Notes: generated by a model not told the origin, from the letters alone. DNA of 64,000 bases from Thermohalobaculum sp039513195 (GCA_039513195.1 JBCCRM010000025.1:1-64000); one strand, 5' to 3'. Shown: positions 8,351 to 17,725, numbered from the stretch's first letter. A program made the numbers and translations.

Positions 8351-9079
8351 TCACGCGGCTGGGTCGGCCTGCCGCTCCGGCCGCAGGCGAAAGCGTTTCC
8401 GGTAAAGACCCGGTCCCGATTTCAGTTCCAACATCAGGGCTTGGACACGGGCAGCATCGTCGTCGGTCATCGTCTGCGCCGAAACGTCGACCGCCTGTCG
8501 CGGCAGGGGGATCGCTTGGGCCACGGGCGTGCCGCGCGGCAGCACCCCTTCCCAATCCGGATCCCGCCAAAGCGCAGGAAAATGCACATAGCCGTCCGAG
8601 AAGCGGTCGACATCCACCAGCCCGGTTAGCGTGTGGAAAGGCAGATCCGGCCGATTGAAAGGATGAGTGAACAGAACCTGCCAGCCCTCTGGTGCCTCGA
8701 GGGTCCAGAAATTCGTGAATTTGACCACCAGCCCGTCCGGCTGGAAGGGCGCGCCCTCCGCCTGCTCCCGCGAGTGCATTCCGACCGGGGCGCGGGAGAC
8801 GTTGTGGTCTGGGATCAAGGGTGGCTCCCAGTCCCAGACGATCTCACCGCCGCGCACCTCCAGATCGCAGACCAGCGGGATCATGATGCCCAACGCCATC
8901 GCATCGAGGATCGGCGGACACTGTTTGAAGGTCCGCACGGTGGTCCCCGACAATGTCTCCGACACCGCCTCGTTCGGCATCTTGCGCAGCCATTCGGGCA
9001 GGGCCCTGCGCGCTGGCATTGGCTCCGGCAACAGCGCGCGCAGTGCCGGATGGCAGCGGGCCGTGATCTTGACGGACAT
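8351..9079 (-). CDS. DUF6065-like protein
   Basis: A 242-residue soluble protein with the pattern I associate with DUF6065: ALPEWLRKMPNEAVSE near residue 26, CPPILDAMALGIMIPL near 54, VKFTNFWTLEAPEGW, then FTHPFNRPDLPFHTLTGLVD and PRGTPVAQAIPLPR. The fold hints at a double-stranded beta-helix but no metal site is obvious. It is the last gene of a minus-strand operon with a TPR/glycosyltransferase-like gene and DUF6165; members often occur near surface-polysaccharide genes. Function unknown. Confidence 0.65.
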   Translation of the reverse strand: MSVKITARCHPALRALLPEPMPARRALPEWLRKMPNEAVSETLSGTTVRTFKQCPPILDAMALGIMIPLVCDLEVRGGEIVWDWEPPLIPDHNVSRAPVGMHSREQAEGAPFQPDGLVVKFTNFWTLEAPEGWQVLFTHPFNRPDLPFHTLTGLVDVDRFSDGYVHFPALWRDPDWEGVLPRGTPVAQAIPLPRQAVDVSAQTMTDDDAARVQALMLELKSGPGLYRKRFRLRPERQADPAA

Positions 9080-9125
9080 GGGTGCTGCCTCCTATCGCTG
9101 CCTCTGTCCTGTCCCGCAAAGCGCG

Positions 9126-9518
9126 TCAATAGGCGCTGTAGGACTTCTCCTCGATCAGCGTCGAGCCGAGATGGAGGTTGATCTCACGCTTCACCTCGGC
9201 GCGACGGTCATTGGTGCGGTAGACTGATCGGGCGAGCGCGATGAAGCCCTCGCCGAAGTCTTGGTCTCGTTCGAAATCGCGGATCTGATCCTCGATGTTC
9301 CAGAGAACCTCGTTGATTGCCCGCAGCTCCGCCGTCATACGGTCGAGCTCCGGTGACCTCGGAACCGTTGCGTCCCGCGCTGCAGTCAGGACCGCCAATT
9401 CGCGCTGCACGTTCGCCAGTTTCTCCGCGTCGGCGATCCGCTCCGCCTTGATCTCCAGGATCGTGATCTTGTCGACCAGCTCTCCCGGCGCAACCTCGAT
9501 GGTGATCCCGGTCGTCAC
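9126..9518 (-). CDS. DUF6165 family protein
   Basis: A 130-residue protein starting at GTG 9518 (VTTGITIEVAPGELVDKITI). The repeated pattern GELVDKITILEIK..RI, LNxIEDxIRxFE and the C-terminal RSVYRTNDRRAEVKREIN fits DUF6165, a small helical family found with TPR-type glycosyltransferase genes. The GTG overlaps the stop of the upstream gene (GTGA), which decides the start. Function unknown. Confidence 0.75.
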   Translation of the reverse strand: MTTGITIEVAPGELVDKITILEIKAERIADAEKLANVQRELAVLTAARDATVPRSPELDRMTAELRAINEVLWNIEDQIRDFERDQDFGEGFIALARSVYRTNDRRAEVKREINLHLGSTLIEEKSYSAY

Positions 9519-10897
9519 CGGCGATCCGCCAAATGTGTCCGCAGAGCCGCTTCGACCCGGTCGAAGAGCGCGGTCCAATCGCCCTGTAGATCTTGCCGGA
9601 AGAGGCGCATCGAGGGGTACCAGGGCGTCGTCTCCCCCTCCCGCCCATAGAGCCAGAACCCCTCGGCCGAGAGCATGTTCCAAACTGGTTTGCCGAGGCT
9701 CGCAGCCACGTGCACGACCGCTGTGTCGGTGGTGATCATCAGGTCCATCTCCGCAATCAGGCCAGCGCTCTCGGCGAAATCCTTGTCGGTACCGCAGGCA
9801 TCCACGATCAGGCCCGCGGTGCCGGAGGCGAGGAAGTCCTCCCGCCCGTCGCCCTTATAGAGGCTGAACAACTGAACTCCCGGCAGTTGCGCGAGGCGCA
9901 GAAAGTTCTCCGGCCGGCAGGATCGTCGATGGTTCGCCTTATAGGTCAGGCTGCCGGTCCACACCACGCCGATACGGAACCGGTTGCGGAACGGCTCGAC
10001 AAGGCGCGCGGCGCGGTTTCGCGCCTGCTCCGGGATCGTCAGTCTGGGCGGTGGCGGCGGCCCGTCTTCAGGTACGCCGACCAGATGCGGCAAGCTCATG
10101 TTCGGGGTGTAATAGTCGAATTCGTCGGTCGAGCGGGCGCCCTCAACGATCGCCTCCAGCCCCTCGATCTCCTGGAACAGGCGGGTCAGGGGCGGCTTCA
10201 CCACCAGGGTCGTCCGCGCGCCCATTTCCGCAAGGCGCGGCAGAAAGCGGGCCATCAGGATCGCATCGCCAAAACCCTGTTCGGGCAGGACCAGGATACG
10301 CTTGCCCGCCACCGGCTCGCCCGTCCAACGCGGCCAGGGCACATTGTCCGGCAGTCGCACTTCGTCACCGGCATAACGGTTCTCGAAATCCGTGAAGCCG
10401 CCCGCGTAATCGCCTAGCATCAGTTTGGCGAGGGCCCGCTGCAGCAGGCACTCGCCATCCGCCCAACCGCTCTCCGCCGCCGCAGTCACCCGGTCGATCA
10501 CCTCCTCCTGCCGCCCGAGGCCGCGCAGGCTCGCGCACAGATCGCGGAGCCGCTCGGGGTGCTCCGGCTGCGCATCGCACAGCGTCTCGCGGATCCCGGC
10601 CGCTTCGGTGAAATGACCGTCGTCGGCGAGGGCATTGGCGAGGTTGTTTAGGATCGAGGGATCGCTCGGTCGCAACTCCAACGCGCGGCGATGCGCAGCA
10701 ATCGCAACCTCGTAGCGCCCGGTTTTGCGCAGGAGTGAGCCGTAGTTCGTCCAGGCCTGCGCGTGCTCCGGCCGGCGTGCCAAATAGGTGCGGTAAAGCG
10801 GTTCCGCCTCTTCGAGCTTGCCCGCCCGGTGCAGCGAGACGGTGCGCTCGAAGATCTGCCCGAGGCTCTGCGCGTGTTGTCCGACAGGTGACGCCAT
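9515..10897 (-). CDS. TPR protein with C-terminal glycosyltransferase family 9-like domain
   Basis: 460 residues. TPR units fill roughly residues 10-170 (AQAWTNYGSLLRKTGRYEVA, SILNNLANALADDGHFTEAA). The C-terminal half has the heptosyltransferase-like pattern: RILVLPEQGFGDAILMARFL (about 215), IGVVWTGS followed by RRSC, and the nucleotide-sugar region DLMITTDTAVVHVAASLGKP (about 385), ending with WYPSMRLFRQ. Such TPR-GT9 fusions are often linked to flagellin or surface glycan modification; the acceptor is unknown. First gene of the operon with DUF6165 and DUF6065. Confidence 0.8.
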   Translation of the reverse strand: MASPVGQHAQSLGQIFERTVSLHRAGKLEEAEPLYRTYLARRPEHAQAWTNYGSLLRKTGRYEVAIAAHRRALELRPSDPSILNNLANALADDGHFTEAAGIRETLCDAQPEHPERLRDLCASLRGLGRQEEVIDRVTAAAESGWADGECLLQRALAKLMLGDYAGGFTDFENRYAGDEVRLPDNVPWPRWTGEPVAGKRILVLPEQGFGDAILMARFLPRLAEMGARTTLVVKPPLTRLFQEIEGLEAIVEGARSTDEFDYYTPNMSLPHLVGVPEDGPPPPPRLTIPEQARNRAARLVEPFRNRFRIGVVWTGSLTYKANHRRSCRPENFLRLAQLPGVQLFSLYKGDGREDFLASGTAGLIVDACGTDKDFAESAGLIAEMDLMITTDTAVVHVAASLGKPVWNMLSAEGFWLYGREGETTPWYPSMRLFRQDLQGDWTALFDRVEAALRTHLADRR

Positions 10898-11079
10898 GGT
10901 AACTCACATTGTCCGCCCGGGCGGTCGCGGCCACCCGCTGCGCCCGGGCGTTATTCATGCCGCACTCTGGGTGGAACGCCAGCCAAAAATCTCCTGGCGG
11001 GGATTTCAGGGCGGTAACCGCCCACGAGACATGCCGGATCGCGCCGCCCGTCCTGGGCGCGCAAATCGGGGGAACTGCG

Positions 11080-12468
11080 ATGGCAGAACCTTTGCCCGAT
11101 CAGGGGCCGAACGACCTGCGCGAGGACGACTACGCCCTCGATCCCGGATTGGTTTCCGCGGTCGTGGAGGCAGTCGACGCCGGCGAACGAGGCGCCGTTC
11201 TCGATCTGATCGACGGCCTGCACGTCGCCGACATTGCAGACCTGACCGAGCAGATCGGGAGCAATCCGCGCCGGAGCTTTGTCGAGTTGGTTTGGGGCGA
11301 GCTAGATCAGTCGGTCCTTGTAGAGCTGGAAACAGGGGTCCGCGACGAGGTGCTGGGGCTTCTCGAACCCGCCCAGGTGGCAGAGGCCGCCAAAGATCTC
11401 GACACCGACGACGTGGTCTACCTGATCGAGGCGTTGGACGAGGACGTGCAGCGCTCGGTTCTGGAAGCGCTCGACCCGCCTGAACGGGTGGCCGTCTCGA
11501 AGTCGCTGAGCTATCCCGACTACTCCGCCGGGCGATTGATGGAGACGGATTTCGTCAAAGCGCCGCCCTTCTGGACGGTGGGGCAGATGATTGATTGGCT
11601 GCGGGCGGAGGACGAGCTGCCTGACAGCTTCTACGACATCATCATCGTTGATCCCGCGGCAAAGCCCATTGGGATGCTGGGCCTCGGCGTGCTGCTGGCC
11701 AACCGCCGGCCGGTGACCCTCGGCTCGATCATGTGGACCGACCACAAGCCCCTGCATGTCGAGGACCCGCAGGAAAACGTCGCCTATGCCTTCAAGCAAT
11801 ACCATCTGGTCTCCGCCCCCGTGGTCGATGATGATGGTCGGGTGGTCGGCGTCATCACCATCGACGATGCAGTCGAGGCGCTCGACGAGGAAGCGGAGGA
11901 GGATCTCAAACGCCTTGGTGGTGTCGGCGACGAGGAGATTTCCGACCGGGTCTGGGCGATTACGAAGCGACGGTTCCCCTGGCTTGCGGTCAACCTGGTC
12001 ACCGCGATCCTGGCCTCGCTGGTCATCGGGCTTTTCGAGGGCGTGATCGCCGAGCTTGTCGCCTTGGCGATCCTGATGCCCATTGTCGCCTCGATGGGCG
12101 GGAATGCCGGGACGCAGACGTTGACCGTCGCGGTGCGCGGCCTGGCGACCCGCGACCTGACGCCGACTAATGCTCTTCGGGTTGTCTCGCGAGAGGCGTT
12201 GGTCGGCCTCGCCAACGGGCTGGCCTTTGCGATCCTGATGGGCGCTATCGCCTGGCTATGGTTCGGCAGCCCGGTCCTCGGCGCCGTGATCGCGGCGGCC
12301 ATGGTGGTCAATCTGGTTGTCGCAGGTCTCGCGGGCATCCTGATCCCGCTCTGGCTAGAGCGGGCCGGCGCCGACCCCGCGCTCGCCTCCGGTGCCTTCG
12401 TGACCACCGTGACAGATGTGGTGGGCTTCTTCGCCTTCCTCGGTTTGGCAGCACTTGTCCTGCTCTAG
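11080..12468 (+). CDS. mgtE: Magnesium transporter MgtE
   Basis: A 462-residue Mg2+ channel/transporter. The soluble N domain (superhelical MgtE_N, about 20-135, with LLEPAQVAEAAKDLDTDDVV), the CBS pair (about 140-265, containing VDDDGRVVGVITIDDAVEAL) and the acidic plug-helix stretch (LDEEAEEDLKRLGG) precede five C-terminal transmembrane helices with the pore signature MPIVASMGGNAGTQTL. The ATG at 11080 was chosen because the N domain begins right after it. It ends in TAG, immediately at the start of a dispersed palindromic repeat. Confidence 0.93.
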   Translation: MAEPLPDQGPNDLREDDYALDPGLVSAVVEAVDAGERGAVLDLIDGLHVADIADLTEQIGSNPRRSFVELVWGELDQSVLVELETGVRDEVLGLLEPAQVAEAAKDLDTDDVVYLIEALDEDVQRSVLEALDPPERVAVSKSLSYPDYSAGRLMETDFVKAPPFWTVGQMIDWLRAEDELPDSFYDIIIVDPAAKPIGMLGLGVLLANRRPVTLGSIMWTDHKPLHVEDPQENVAYAFKQYHLVSAPVVDDDGRVVGVITIDDAVEALDEEAEEDLKRLGGVGDEEISDRVWAITKRRFPWLAVNLVTAILASLVIGLFEGVIAELVALAILMPIVASMGGNAGTQTLTVAVRGLATRDLTPTNALRVVSREALVGLANGLAFAILMGAIAWLWFGSPVLGAVIAAAMVVNLVVAGLAGILIPLWLERAGADPALASGAFVTTVTDVVGFFAFLGLAALVLL

Positions 12469-12574
12469 AGCGCTTTCCGACCCGATTGCATCGGTTCTTG
12501 CGCTTTAAGGTATCGTTTGGGCGCATTTTCACGACGCCAATCTGACTCAGATTGGCTGGAAAATGCTCTAGCGC
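12467..12574. repeat. Dispersed palindromic element A, copy 1
   Basis: A non-coding unit of about 108 bp. The ends form an imperfect inverted repeat (AGAGCGCTTTCC at the left, GGAAAATGCTCT at the right). Inside lie two perfect small palindromes, CCGATtgcATCGG and CCAATCT-gactc-AGATTGG. The same order is found at 47927-48030 and 56274-56380. The left end overlaps the mgtE stop codon, so it could also act as a 3' mRNA stabiliser or terminator. Confidence 0.8.
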
Positions 12575-12753
12575 AAAATCCGATACTTCCGGGCCAGCTG
12601 GAAATGCTCTCGGACCCAGCAAAAGGCCCAACGGCGGGTCTGTGGGTTGGGCGCCGCCTTGCCGATCCTTGGTGAATACCGCCGCCTGCTTCGACCGCGT
12701 GTGGAGGCTAGGCCGAATGACATTCTTTATCTTCCGCGGAATACCCAGCGCGC

Positions 12754-13252
12754 ATGGGCGTGATGTCGGAGCTGTTTCATGATGTCGTCCTGGGCAACTC
12801 GGTCTTTTCCGCCATTGCGGTCGACGCGATGGGCGGTCGGGTCCCCGCAAGCTTGGTGAAGACCTTCCGCCCAAAGTTCGCCGGCGTAGTTCTGGCGCGG
12901 CAGGACAGTGGTATCGAGACCGCATTGGATCTCCGTGGCAAACGTGTCGCGACGCTGTTCTAATGGGCGGCAGTCGTAGCGATCGTCCAGGCGGCTCACA
13001 TTGCCGCCGCAGGACTGGCCGTGCCTTTGGATTTCGGCTCGCGCCAGATCGGCCAGAACCAGGCGTACTCGTGGAGATAGACTGTCAGACGACGCTGGTG
13101 CGGCCTTCGTCCGCACCGGGGTTCTTGAAAGCCTTATCGCCGCGGGAACTGCCTCTGCAGACGAACTTCGCGTGATCGACAACCGGCAGACCGAGGGTTT
13201 TCCACTGCGCCAAACGACCGAATTCTACCCAGCATGGCTTGCAGTCGCCTAG
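12754..13252 (+). pseudogene. PhnD-like ABC substrate-binding protein, multiply frameshifted
   Basis: Three frames together spell a PhnD-type phosphate/phosphonate-binding domain: FAGVVLARQDSGIETALDLRGKRVA (12754-12960), then HIAAAGLAVPLDFGSRQIGQNQAY (about 13003-13075), then DAGAAFVRTGVLESL followed by FPLRQTTEFYPAWL, near 13087-13252. Stops and frameshifts separate the parts and the N-terminus is missing, so it is dead. It could have been a free binding protein or the sensor domain of a histidine kinase, as this fold is used in both. No partner transporter gene is adjacent. Confidence 0.65.
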
Positions 13253-13461
13253 CCGAACCTCGCAGCAGACCGTGCCACGAGGTTTCGCGTCGCCTGCTGG
13301 CGTCGAAAGCGCGGTTGCTGCGATGCGCCTTCTCCTGATCCCACCCTTCGATGAATGAGCGCCCGTCGAGGCTTGCTCGCAGGCGGCAGGGCAGAGGCTG
13401 GTTCCCTTGATTTTCAGTAAGCGATGGGTTTCAGGTGATCCCGCAAAGCAGCGGAGCGCGC

Positions 13462-14376
13462 ATGATCCCTCTCCCGAAATCGATAGACGAGACCGAGGCT
13501 CTACTCAGCGACACCGGCTATGTCGTGGGGCGTGCGCTGGCCGTTGTGGTTTTTCTCAGTCTGAAGCTGGGTCGGCCGCTGTTCCTCGAAGGTGAGGCCG
13601 GTGTCGGCAAGACCGAGATCGCCAAGGCCCTCGCCCAGGCGCTCCGTCGGCGTTTGATCAGGCTGCAGTGTTATGAGGGCCTGGACGCCGCAACCGCTGT
13701 CTACGAGTGGAATTATCCGGCGCAGATGATGGAGATCCGGCTGGCTGAAGCGTCGGGCGACCGGGATCGGGAAACGCTGACAAGCAGCCTCTTCTCCGAG
13801 CGCTTTTTGACCCGCCGCCCGCTCTTGGAAGCGATGAGCCCGCAGGAGGGCGGCGCCCCCGTGCTGCTGATCGACGAGCTCGACCGCACCGACGAGCCGT
13901 TCGAGGCGTTTCTGCTGGAGGCGCTGTCGGACTTTCAGGTCACGATCCCGGAGCTCGGCACCGTCAAGGCACCGGAGGTACCCATCGCGGTCCTAACCTC
14001 CAACCGCACGCGCGAGGTGCATGACGCGCTGAAGCGCCGCTGTCTCTACCATTGGGTGGACTACCCCTCGGCCGAACGCGAGATCACGATCCTCGAGACC
14101 AGGGCGCCCGAGGTCACCCGCAGGCTGTCCGAAGAGGTCGTGGCCTTTGTCCAGCGCCTCCGGACCGAGGATTTGTTTAAGAAGCCCGGCGTTGCCGAGA
14201 CCATCGACTGGGCGAAATGCCTGGTGGCGCTGGATGCTCTGACCCTGGACCCGCAGACGGTCTCGGACACGCTCGGCGCGCTCCTGAAGTACCAGGACGA
14301 CATCGCCCGCTTCCAGGGGTCGGAGGCCCGCCGCATCGTCGATGAGGTCAAGCGCTCTGCCGCTGGCGCGGCCTGA
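13462..14376 (+). CDS. MoxR-family AAA+ ATPase
   Basis: A 304-residue AAA+ ATPase with Walker A GEAGVGKTE (about 42-50), Walker B VLLIDELDR (about 134-142) and the sensor-1 region AVLTSNRTREV. MoxR ATPases work as chaperones with VWA-domain partners to assemble or insert metal centres into enzyme complexes. The VWA partner is two genes downstream and the stop overlaps the next ATG (TGATG), so they form one operon. The closest style is CoxD of CO-dehydrogenase clusters, but no such enzyme is present here. A GTG 27 bases upstream is an alternative start. Confidence 0.88.
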   Translation: MIPLPKSIDETEALLSDTGYVVGRALAVVVFLSLKLGRPLFLEGEAGVGKTEIAKALAQALRRRLIRLQCYEGLDAATAVYEWNYPAQMMEIRLAEASGDRDRETLTSSLFSERFLTRRPLLEAMSPQEGGAPVLLIDELDRTDEPFEAFLLEALSDFQVTIPELGTVKAPEVPIAVLTSNRTREVHDALKRRCLYHWVDYPSAEREITILETRAPEVTRRLSEEVVAFVQRLRTEDLFKKPGVAETIDWAKCLVALDALTLDPQTVSDTLGALLKYQDDIARFQGSEARRIVDEVKRSAAGAA

Positions 14377-14756
14377 TGGAGCTCTTCCGTCCGACGGGGC
14401 GTCGCGAGATGGAGTTGGTCGCGGAAACCGGCTGGCGGGCCTGGCCGCCGCGCCTGCCGGACCAACCGATTTTCTACCCAGTCTTGACCTTCGACTACGC
14501 GGAGAAGATTGCCAGAGACTGGAACTCGAAGGGCGCTCCGCCCGAGAACGAGGGGTTCGTCCTGCGCTTCCGGATTGCAGAGGATCTCGCCCAGTACCCG
14601 GTGCAAGAGGCGGGGGGCGCGGCACATCGCGAGTTGTGGGTCCCGGCAGAGGAACTCGATGCCTTCAACGACGGAATCGTCGGTTTGATCGAGTGCGTGG
14701 CTGCCTACCGTGATGGCGCGCGTTTGGATCTTGGAGCATCCGATGGCGACACCTGA
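14376..14756 (+). CDS. Conserved protein of the type often labelled ADP-ribosylation/crystallin J1
   Basis: A 126-residue protein with the pattern LFRPTGRREMELV..TGWRAWPPRLPDQPIFYPVL, then ARDW, a beta-rich middle (GFVLRFRI) and LWVPAEELDAFNDGIVGLIE. It matches small proteins commonly annotated ADP-ribosylation/crystallin J1, although the true ADP-ribosylhydrolase domain is absent. Its place between MoxR and VWA genes, with overlaps at both ends, suggests a part in the same complex. Activity unknown. Confidence 0.6.
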   Translation: MELFRPTGRREMELVAETGWRAWPPRLPDQPIFYPVLTFDYAEKIARDWNSKGAPPENEGFVLRFRIAEDLAQYPVQEAGGAAHRELWVPAEELDAFNDGIVGLIECVAAYRDGARLDLGASDGDT

Positions 14757-15987
14757 CATCGCGATCCCCGAAGACGGTCGCCTCGCGCGCAACATCGTGC
14801 ATTTCGCCCGGTCGCTGCGGGCGGCGGGGCTGCCTGTCGGACCGGGGCGCGTGCTGGAGGCGGTGGCGGCCGTCGCGGCCTCCGGTTTTGTCGACCGGCG
14901 CGATTTCTACCACACGCTCGCCGCCTGTTTCCTCAGCCGACCGGAGCAGCGAACAGTCTTCGACCAGTGCTTTCACCTCTTTTGGCGTGACCCGCAGCTT
15001 CTGGAAAAGGCGCTGGGACTGCTGTTGCCGGAGATGAAGGTGGTTGCCGAGGAGGAGCGGCGCCAGGCCGCCGCCACCCGCGCTGCGGAGGCTCTGGTCC
15101 AAGGGGCGGAGCGGCCACCTCCGCCGGCTGCCGAGGAGCGCCCGGAAATCGAGCTTGATGCTCGCTTGACAATGTCGGAGGAGGAGCGCCTCGCCGCCCG
15201 GGACTTCGAGCAGATGACAACAGCCGAAATCGCTCTGGCGAAACGGGCGATCGCAAAGCTTACGCTGCCGATCAAGCCGGTGTCGTCGCGACGAACCCGG
15301 ACCGCTGCGGATGGCCGGCTGCCAGATTGGCGGGCCACCATGCGCCAGGCGATGCGACGGGGCGGCGAAGTCGGACGGTTCGAACGTCGCGCCCGACGCA
15401 TCCGCTGGCCGGCGCTGGTGGCGCTCTGTGACATCTCGGGTTCCATGGCGGGCTATAGCCGGATGCTGCTGCACTTCCTGCACGCCGCCGCAAACACAAA
15501 AGGGGCTGGCTGGTCGAAGATCCACGCCTTTACCTTCGGCACGCAACTGACCAACATCACCCGCCATTTGGCCGAGCGCGATGTCGATGAGGCGCTGGCG
15601 CGTTGTGGGCAGGAGGCCTTGGATTGGGAGGGGGGGACCCGTATCGGCGCTTGCCTGGACACATTCAACCGGGATTGGTCGCGGCGGGTTCTCGGGCAGG
15701 GTGGTGTGGTACTCCTGATCTCTGACGGATTGGAGCGGGACGATCCGGGCCGGTTGTCGGCCATCGCAGAACGGCTCGCGCTGTCCTGCCGGCGGTTGAT
15801 CTGGCTGAACCCGCTGCTGCGCTGGGATGGGTTCGCCGCAAAGGCGGGTGGGGTGCGGGCGCTGCTGCCGCATGTGGACAGTTTCCGTGCGGCCCACAAC
15901 ATCGAAAGCCTGGCCGGTCTGGCTGATGCGCTCAGCCGACCCGAGGATCAGGGTGAGAAGGCCAGGATGCTGGCGGGGCTGCGCTGA
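14743..15987 (+). CDS. VWA-domain protein (CoxE-like), partner of MoxR
   Basis: 414 residues. A helical N-terminal region (about 1-160) with an AAATRAAEALVQG segment is followed by a von Willebrand A domain with a complete MIDAS metal site: DISGSMAGYS (DxSxS), the Thr in WEGGTRIG and ISDGLERDD. CoxE-like proteins recruit MoxR ATPases to a client complex. The ATG at 14743 overlaps the preceding gene by 14 bases; an in-frame ATG lies slightly upstream at 14710. Client enzyme not identified in this window. Confidence 0.85.
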   Translation: MATPDIAIPEDGRLARNIVHFARSLRAAGLPVGPGRVLEAVAAVAASGFVDRRDFYHTLAACFLSRPEQRTVFDQCFHLFWRDPQLLEKALGLLLPEMKVVAEEERRQAAATRAAEALVQGAERPPPPAAEERPEIELDARLTMSEEERLAARDFEQMTTAEIALAKRAIAKLTLPIKPVSSRRTRTAADGRLPDWRATMRQAMRRGGEVGRFERRARRIRWPALVALCDISGSMAGYSRMLLHFLHAAANTKGAGWSKIHAFTFGTQLTNITRHLAERDVDEALARCGQEALDWEGGTRIGACLDTFNRDWSRRVLGQGGVVLLISDGLERDDPGRLSAIAERLALSCRRLIWLNPLLRWDGFAAKAGGVRALLPHVDSFRAAHNIESLAGLADALSRPEDQGEKARMLAGLR

Positions 15988-16270
15988 CGCGGGGGGCCCG
16001 CGGTGCCGGCGGGCGGTTGCGCCGCGTCGACCGCCCGGCATGTGGCGCAATTGGCACGCGCGGCGGTCTGCGGACTCAGATGCATATGGAACGGCCGCGG
16101 GTGCCCTGCGGCATTGCCACAAGCAGGAGTGTCGAAACGCGCCGCGGGCATTCGCTTCCGAACCTGCGCGCCGCCAGACGCGGCGCCCGGGACGCGCCGC
16201 AGGCCGTGCGGCGCGGCCTTCCTGCGTCGCCCCGTGCCGAAACGGAGGATCTGCTGTCGGGTGCCTGTCG
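15988..16270. other. Intergenic region between convergent genes
   Basis: A very GC-rich gap with an imperfect hairpin at about 16007-16040 (GCCGGCGGGCGGT against ACCGCCCGGC) that could act as a bidirectional terminator. A D-arm-like stretch (GTGGCGCAATTGGCACGCGC, near 16040) resembles part of a tRNA, but no full cloverleaf forms. No gene is supported. Confidence 0.35.
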
Positions 16271-16966
16271 TCAGACCGACATCATCGACCTCACCGAAGC
16301 GGGGTCCAACGCCTCGCGCCGCCCGGCGACCGCCACCGCTCCGCGGTCGAGTACGCAGAGGCTATCGGCCAGGGACCAGGCGAAATCGAAGAACTGTTCT
16401 ACCAGCAGGATCGCGATGTCGCCCCGCTCGCGGAGCATGCGGATTGCCGCCTCGATGTCCTTGATGATCGAGGGCTGGATCCCCTCGGTCGGCTCGTCGA
16501 GCAGCAACAGCCGAGGCCGCGTGACCAGCGCCCGCCCAATCGCCAACTGCTGCTGCTGTCCGCCGGAGAGGTCGCCGCCCCGCCGGCGCATCATGGTCTT
16601 GAGCACTGGGAACAGTTCGAACACCTCCTCGGGGACCATGCGCTCACCCCTAGGTAGGGGAGCGAAGCCTGTCTCCAGGTTCTCCCTGACAGTTAGCAAC
16701 GGAAAGATTTCGCGCCCTTGGGGCACCAGGGCGATGCCACGGCGGGCACGGTCCGACGGACGCAACGCTGCGACATCGGAGCCTTCCCAATCGATGGCCC
16801 CGGCGCTGATCCGCTGATGCCCCATGATCGCCCGCATCAGCGAGGTCTTGCCGACGCCATTCCGACCTAACACGCAGGTCACTTCGCCGGGTCTAGCCGC
16901 GAGCGAGACCCGCCGCAGCGCTTGCGCAGCGCCGTAGTGCAGATCGATATCGCGGATATGCAGCAT
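16271..16966 (-). CDS. urtE: Urea ABC transporter ATP-binding protein UrtE
   Basis: A 231-residue ATPase of the branched-chain amino-acid (LivF) class: Walker A GRNGVGKTS, Q-loop VPQGREIFP, signature LSGGQQQQLA, Walker B LLLLDEPTEG, and the IQPSII segment typical of UrtE. Together with UrtD it powers urea import through UrtB/UrtC. It is the last gene of the operon, 3 bases after urtD. Urt systems are normally under nitrogen (NtrC) control. Confidence 0.95.
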   Translation of the reverse strand: MLHIRDIDLHYGAAQALRRVSLAARPGEVTCVLGRNGVGKTSLMRAIMGHQRISAGAIDWEGSDVAALRPSDRARRGIALVPQGREIFPLLTVRENLETGFAPLPRGERMVPEEVFELFPVLKTMMRRRGGDLSGGQQQQLAIGRALVTRPRLLLLDEPTEGIQPSIIKDIEAAIRMLRERGDIAILLVEQFFDFAWSLADSLCVLDRGAVAVAGRREALDPASVRSMMSV

Positions 16967-16969
16967 CGC

Positions 16970-17722
16970 TCAGCGCCCCAGATAGATCTCGATCACGCGC
17001 TCATCGGCGCTCACCTGATCGAACGGACCTTCGGCGAGCACAGCGCCCTCATGGAGTACGGTCACCTTCACCCCAAGATCGCGGATGAAGTCCATATCAT
17101 GCTCGACGACCATCACCGTGTGATCGCCCGCGATCCGCTTGAGCAGATCGGCGGTCTGCGCCGTCTCTGCATCGGTCATGCCTGCGGCCGGCTCATCGAC
17201 CAGCAGCACCTTCGGATCCTGTGCCAGGAGCATCCCGATCTCGAGCCACTGCTTCTGACCATGGCTGAGATCGGCGGCCAAGTCGTCGCGCCGGTCTTGC
17301 AAGCGGATCACCTCCAGGATCTCGTCGATCCGTGCGGTTTCCACGACTGTGCGTTTGGCAAAGAGGGTCCAGAACACGTCGCGCGGCCCGGCCAACGAGA
17401 GCAGGAGATTGTCGGCCACGGTATGGGTCTCGAACACCGTCGGCTTCTGAAACTTCCGCCCGATGCCGAGCCGTGCGATATTGGCCTCGTCATGGCGGGT
17501 CAGATCCACGGTCTCGTCGAAGATCACATCGCCGCTGTCGGGCCGGGTCTTACCGGTGATGATGTCCATCATGGTTGTTTTGCCAGCCCCATTCGGACCG
17601 ATGATCGCCCGCATCTCCCCCTTCGACAGGGTCATTGACAGACTATTTATCGCCTTGAACCCATCGAAGGCGACCGACACCGCATCGAGATAGAGCATCG
17701 AGTTCTTCGCAATCGCGTGCAT
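16970..17722 (-). CDS. urtD: Urea ABC transporter ATP-binding protein UrtD
   Basis: A 250-residue LivG-type ATPase: Walker A GPNGAGKTT, GIGRKFQKPTVFETHTV after the Q-loop, the unusual signature LSHGQKQWLEI that marks UrtD, Walker B VLLVDEPAAGM, and H-loop VVEHDMDFI. It pairs with UrtE. It is spaced 3 bases from urtC and urtE on either side, so the three are translated from one message. Confidence 0.95.
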   Translation of the reverse strand: MHAIAKNSMLYLDAVSVAFDGFKAINSLSMTLSKGEMRAIIGPNGAGKTTMMDIITGKTRPDSGDVIFDETVDLTRHDEANIARLGIGRKFQKPTVFETHTVADNLLLSLAGPRDVFWTLFAKRTVVETARIDEILEVIRLQDRRDDLAADLSHGQKQWLEIGMLLAQDPKVLLVDEPAAGMTDAETAQTADLLKRIAGDHTVMVVEHDMDFIRDLGVKVTVLHEGAVLAEGPFDQVSADERVIEIYLGR

Positions 17723-17725
17723 CGC

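Noticed and set aside
16033..16120. A tRNA-like stretch with a D-arm motif after the VWA gene.
   Set aside because: No acceptor stem, anticodon stem or T-arm consensus can be formed around it.
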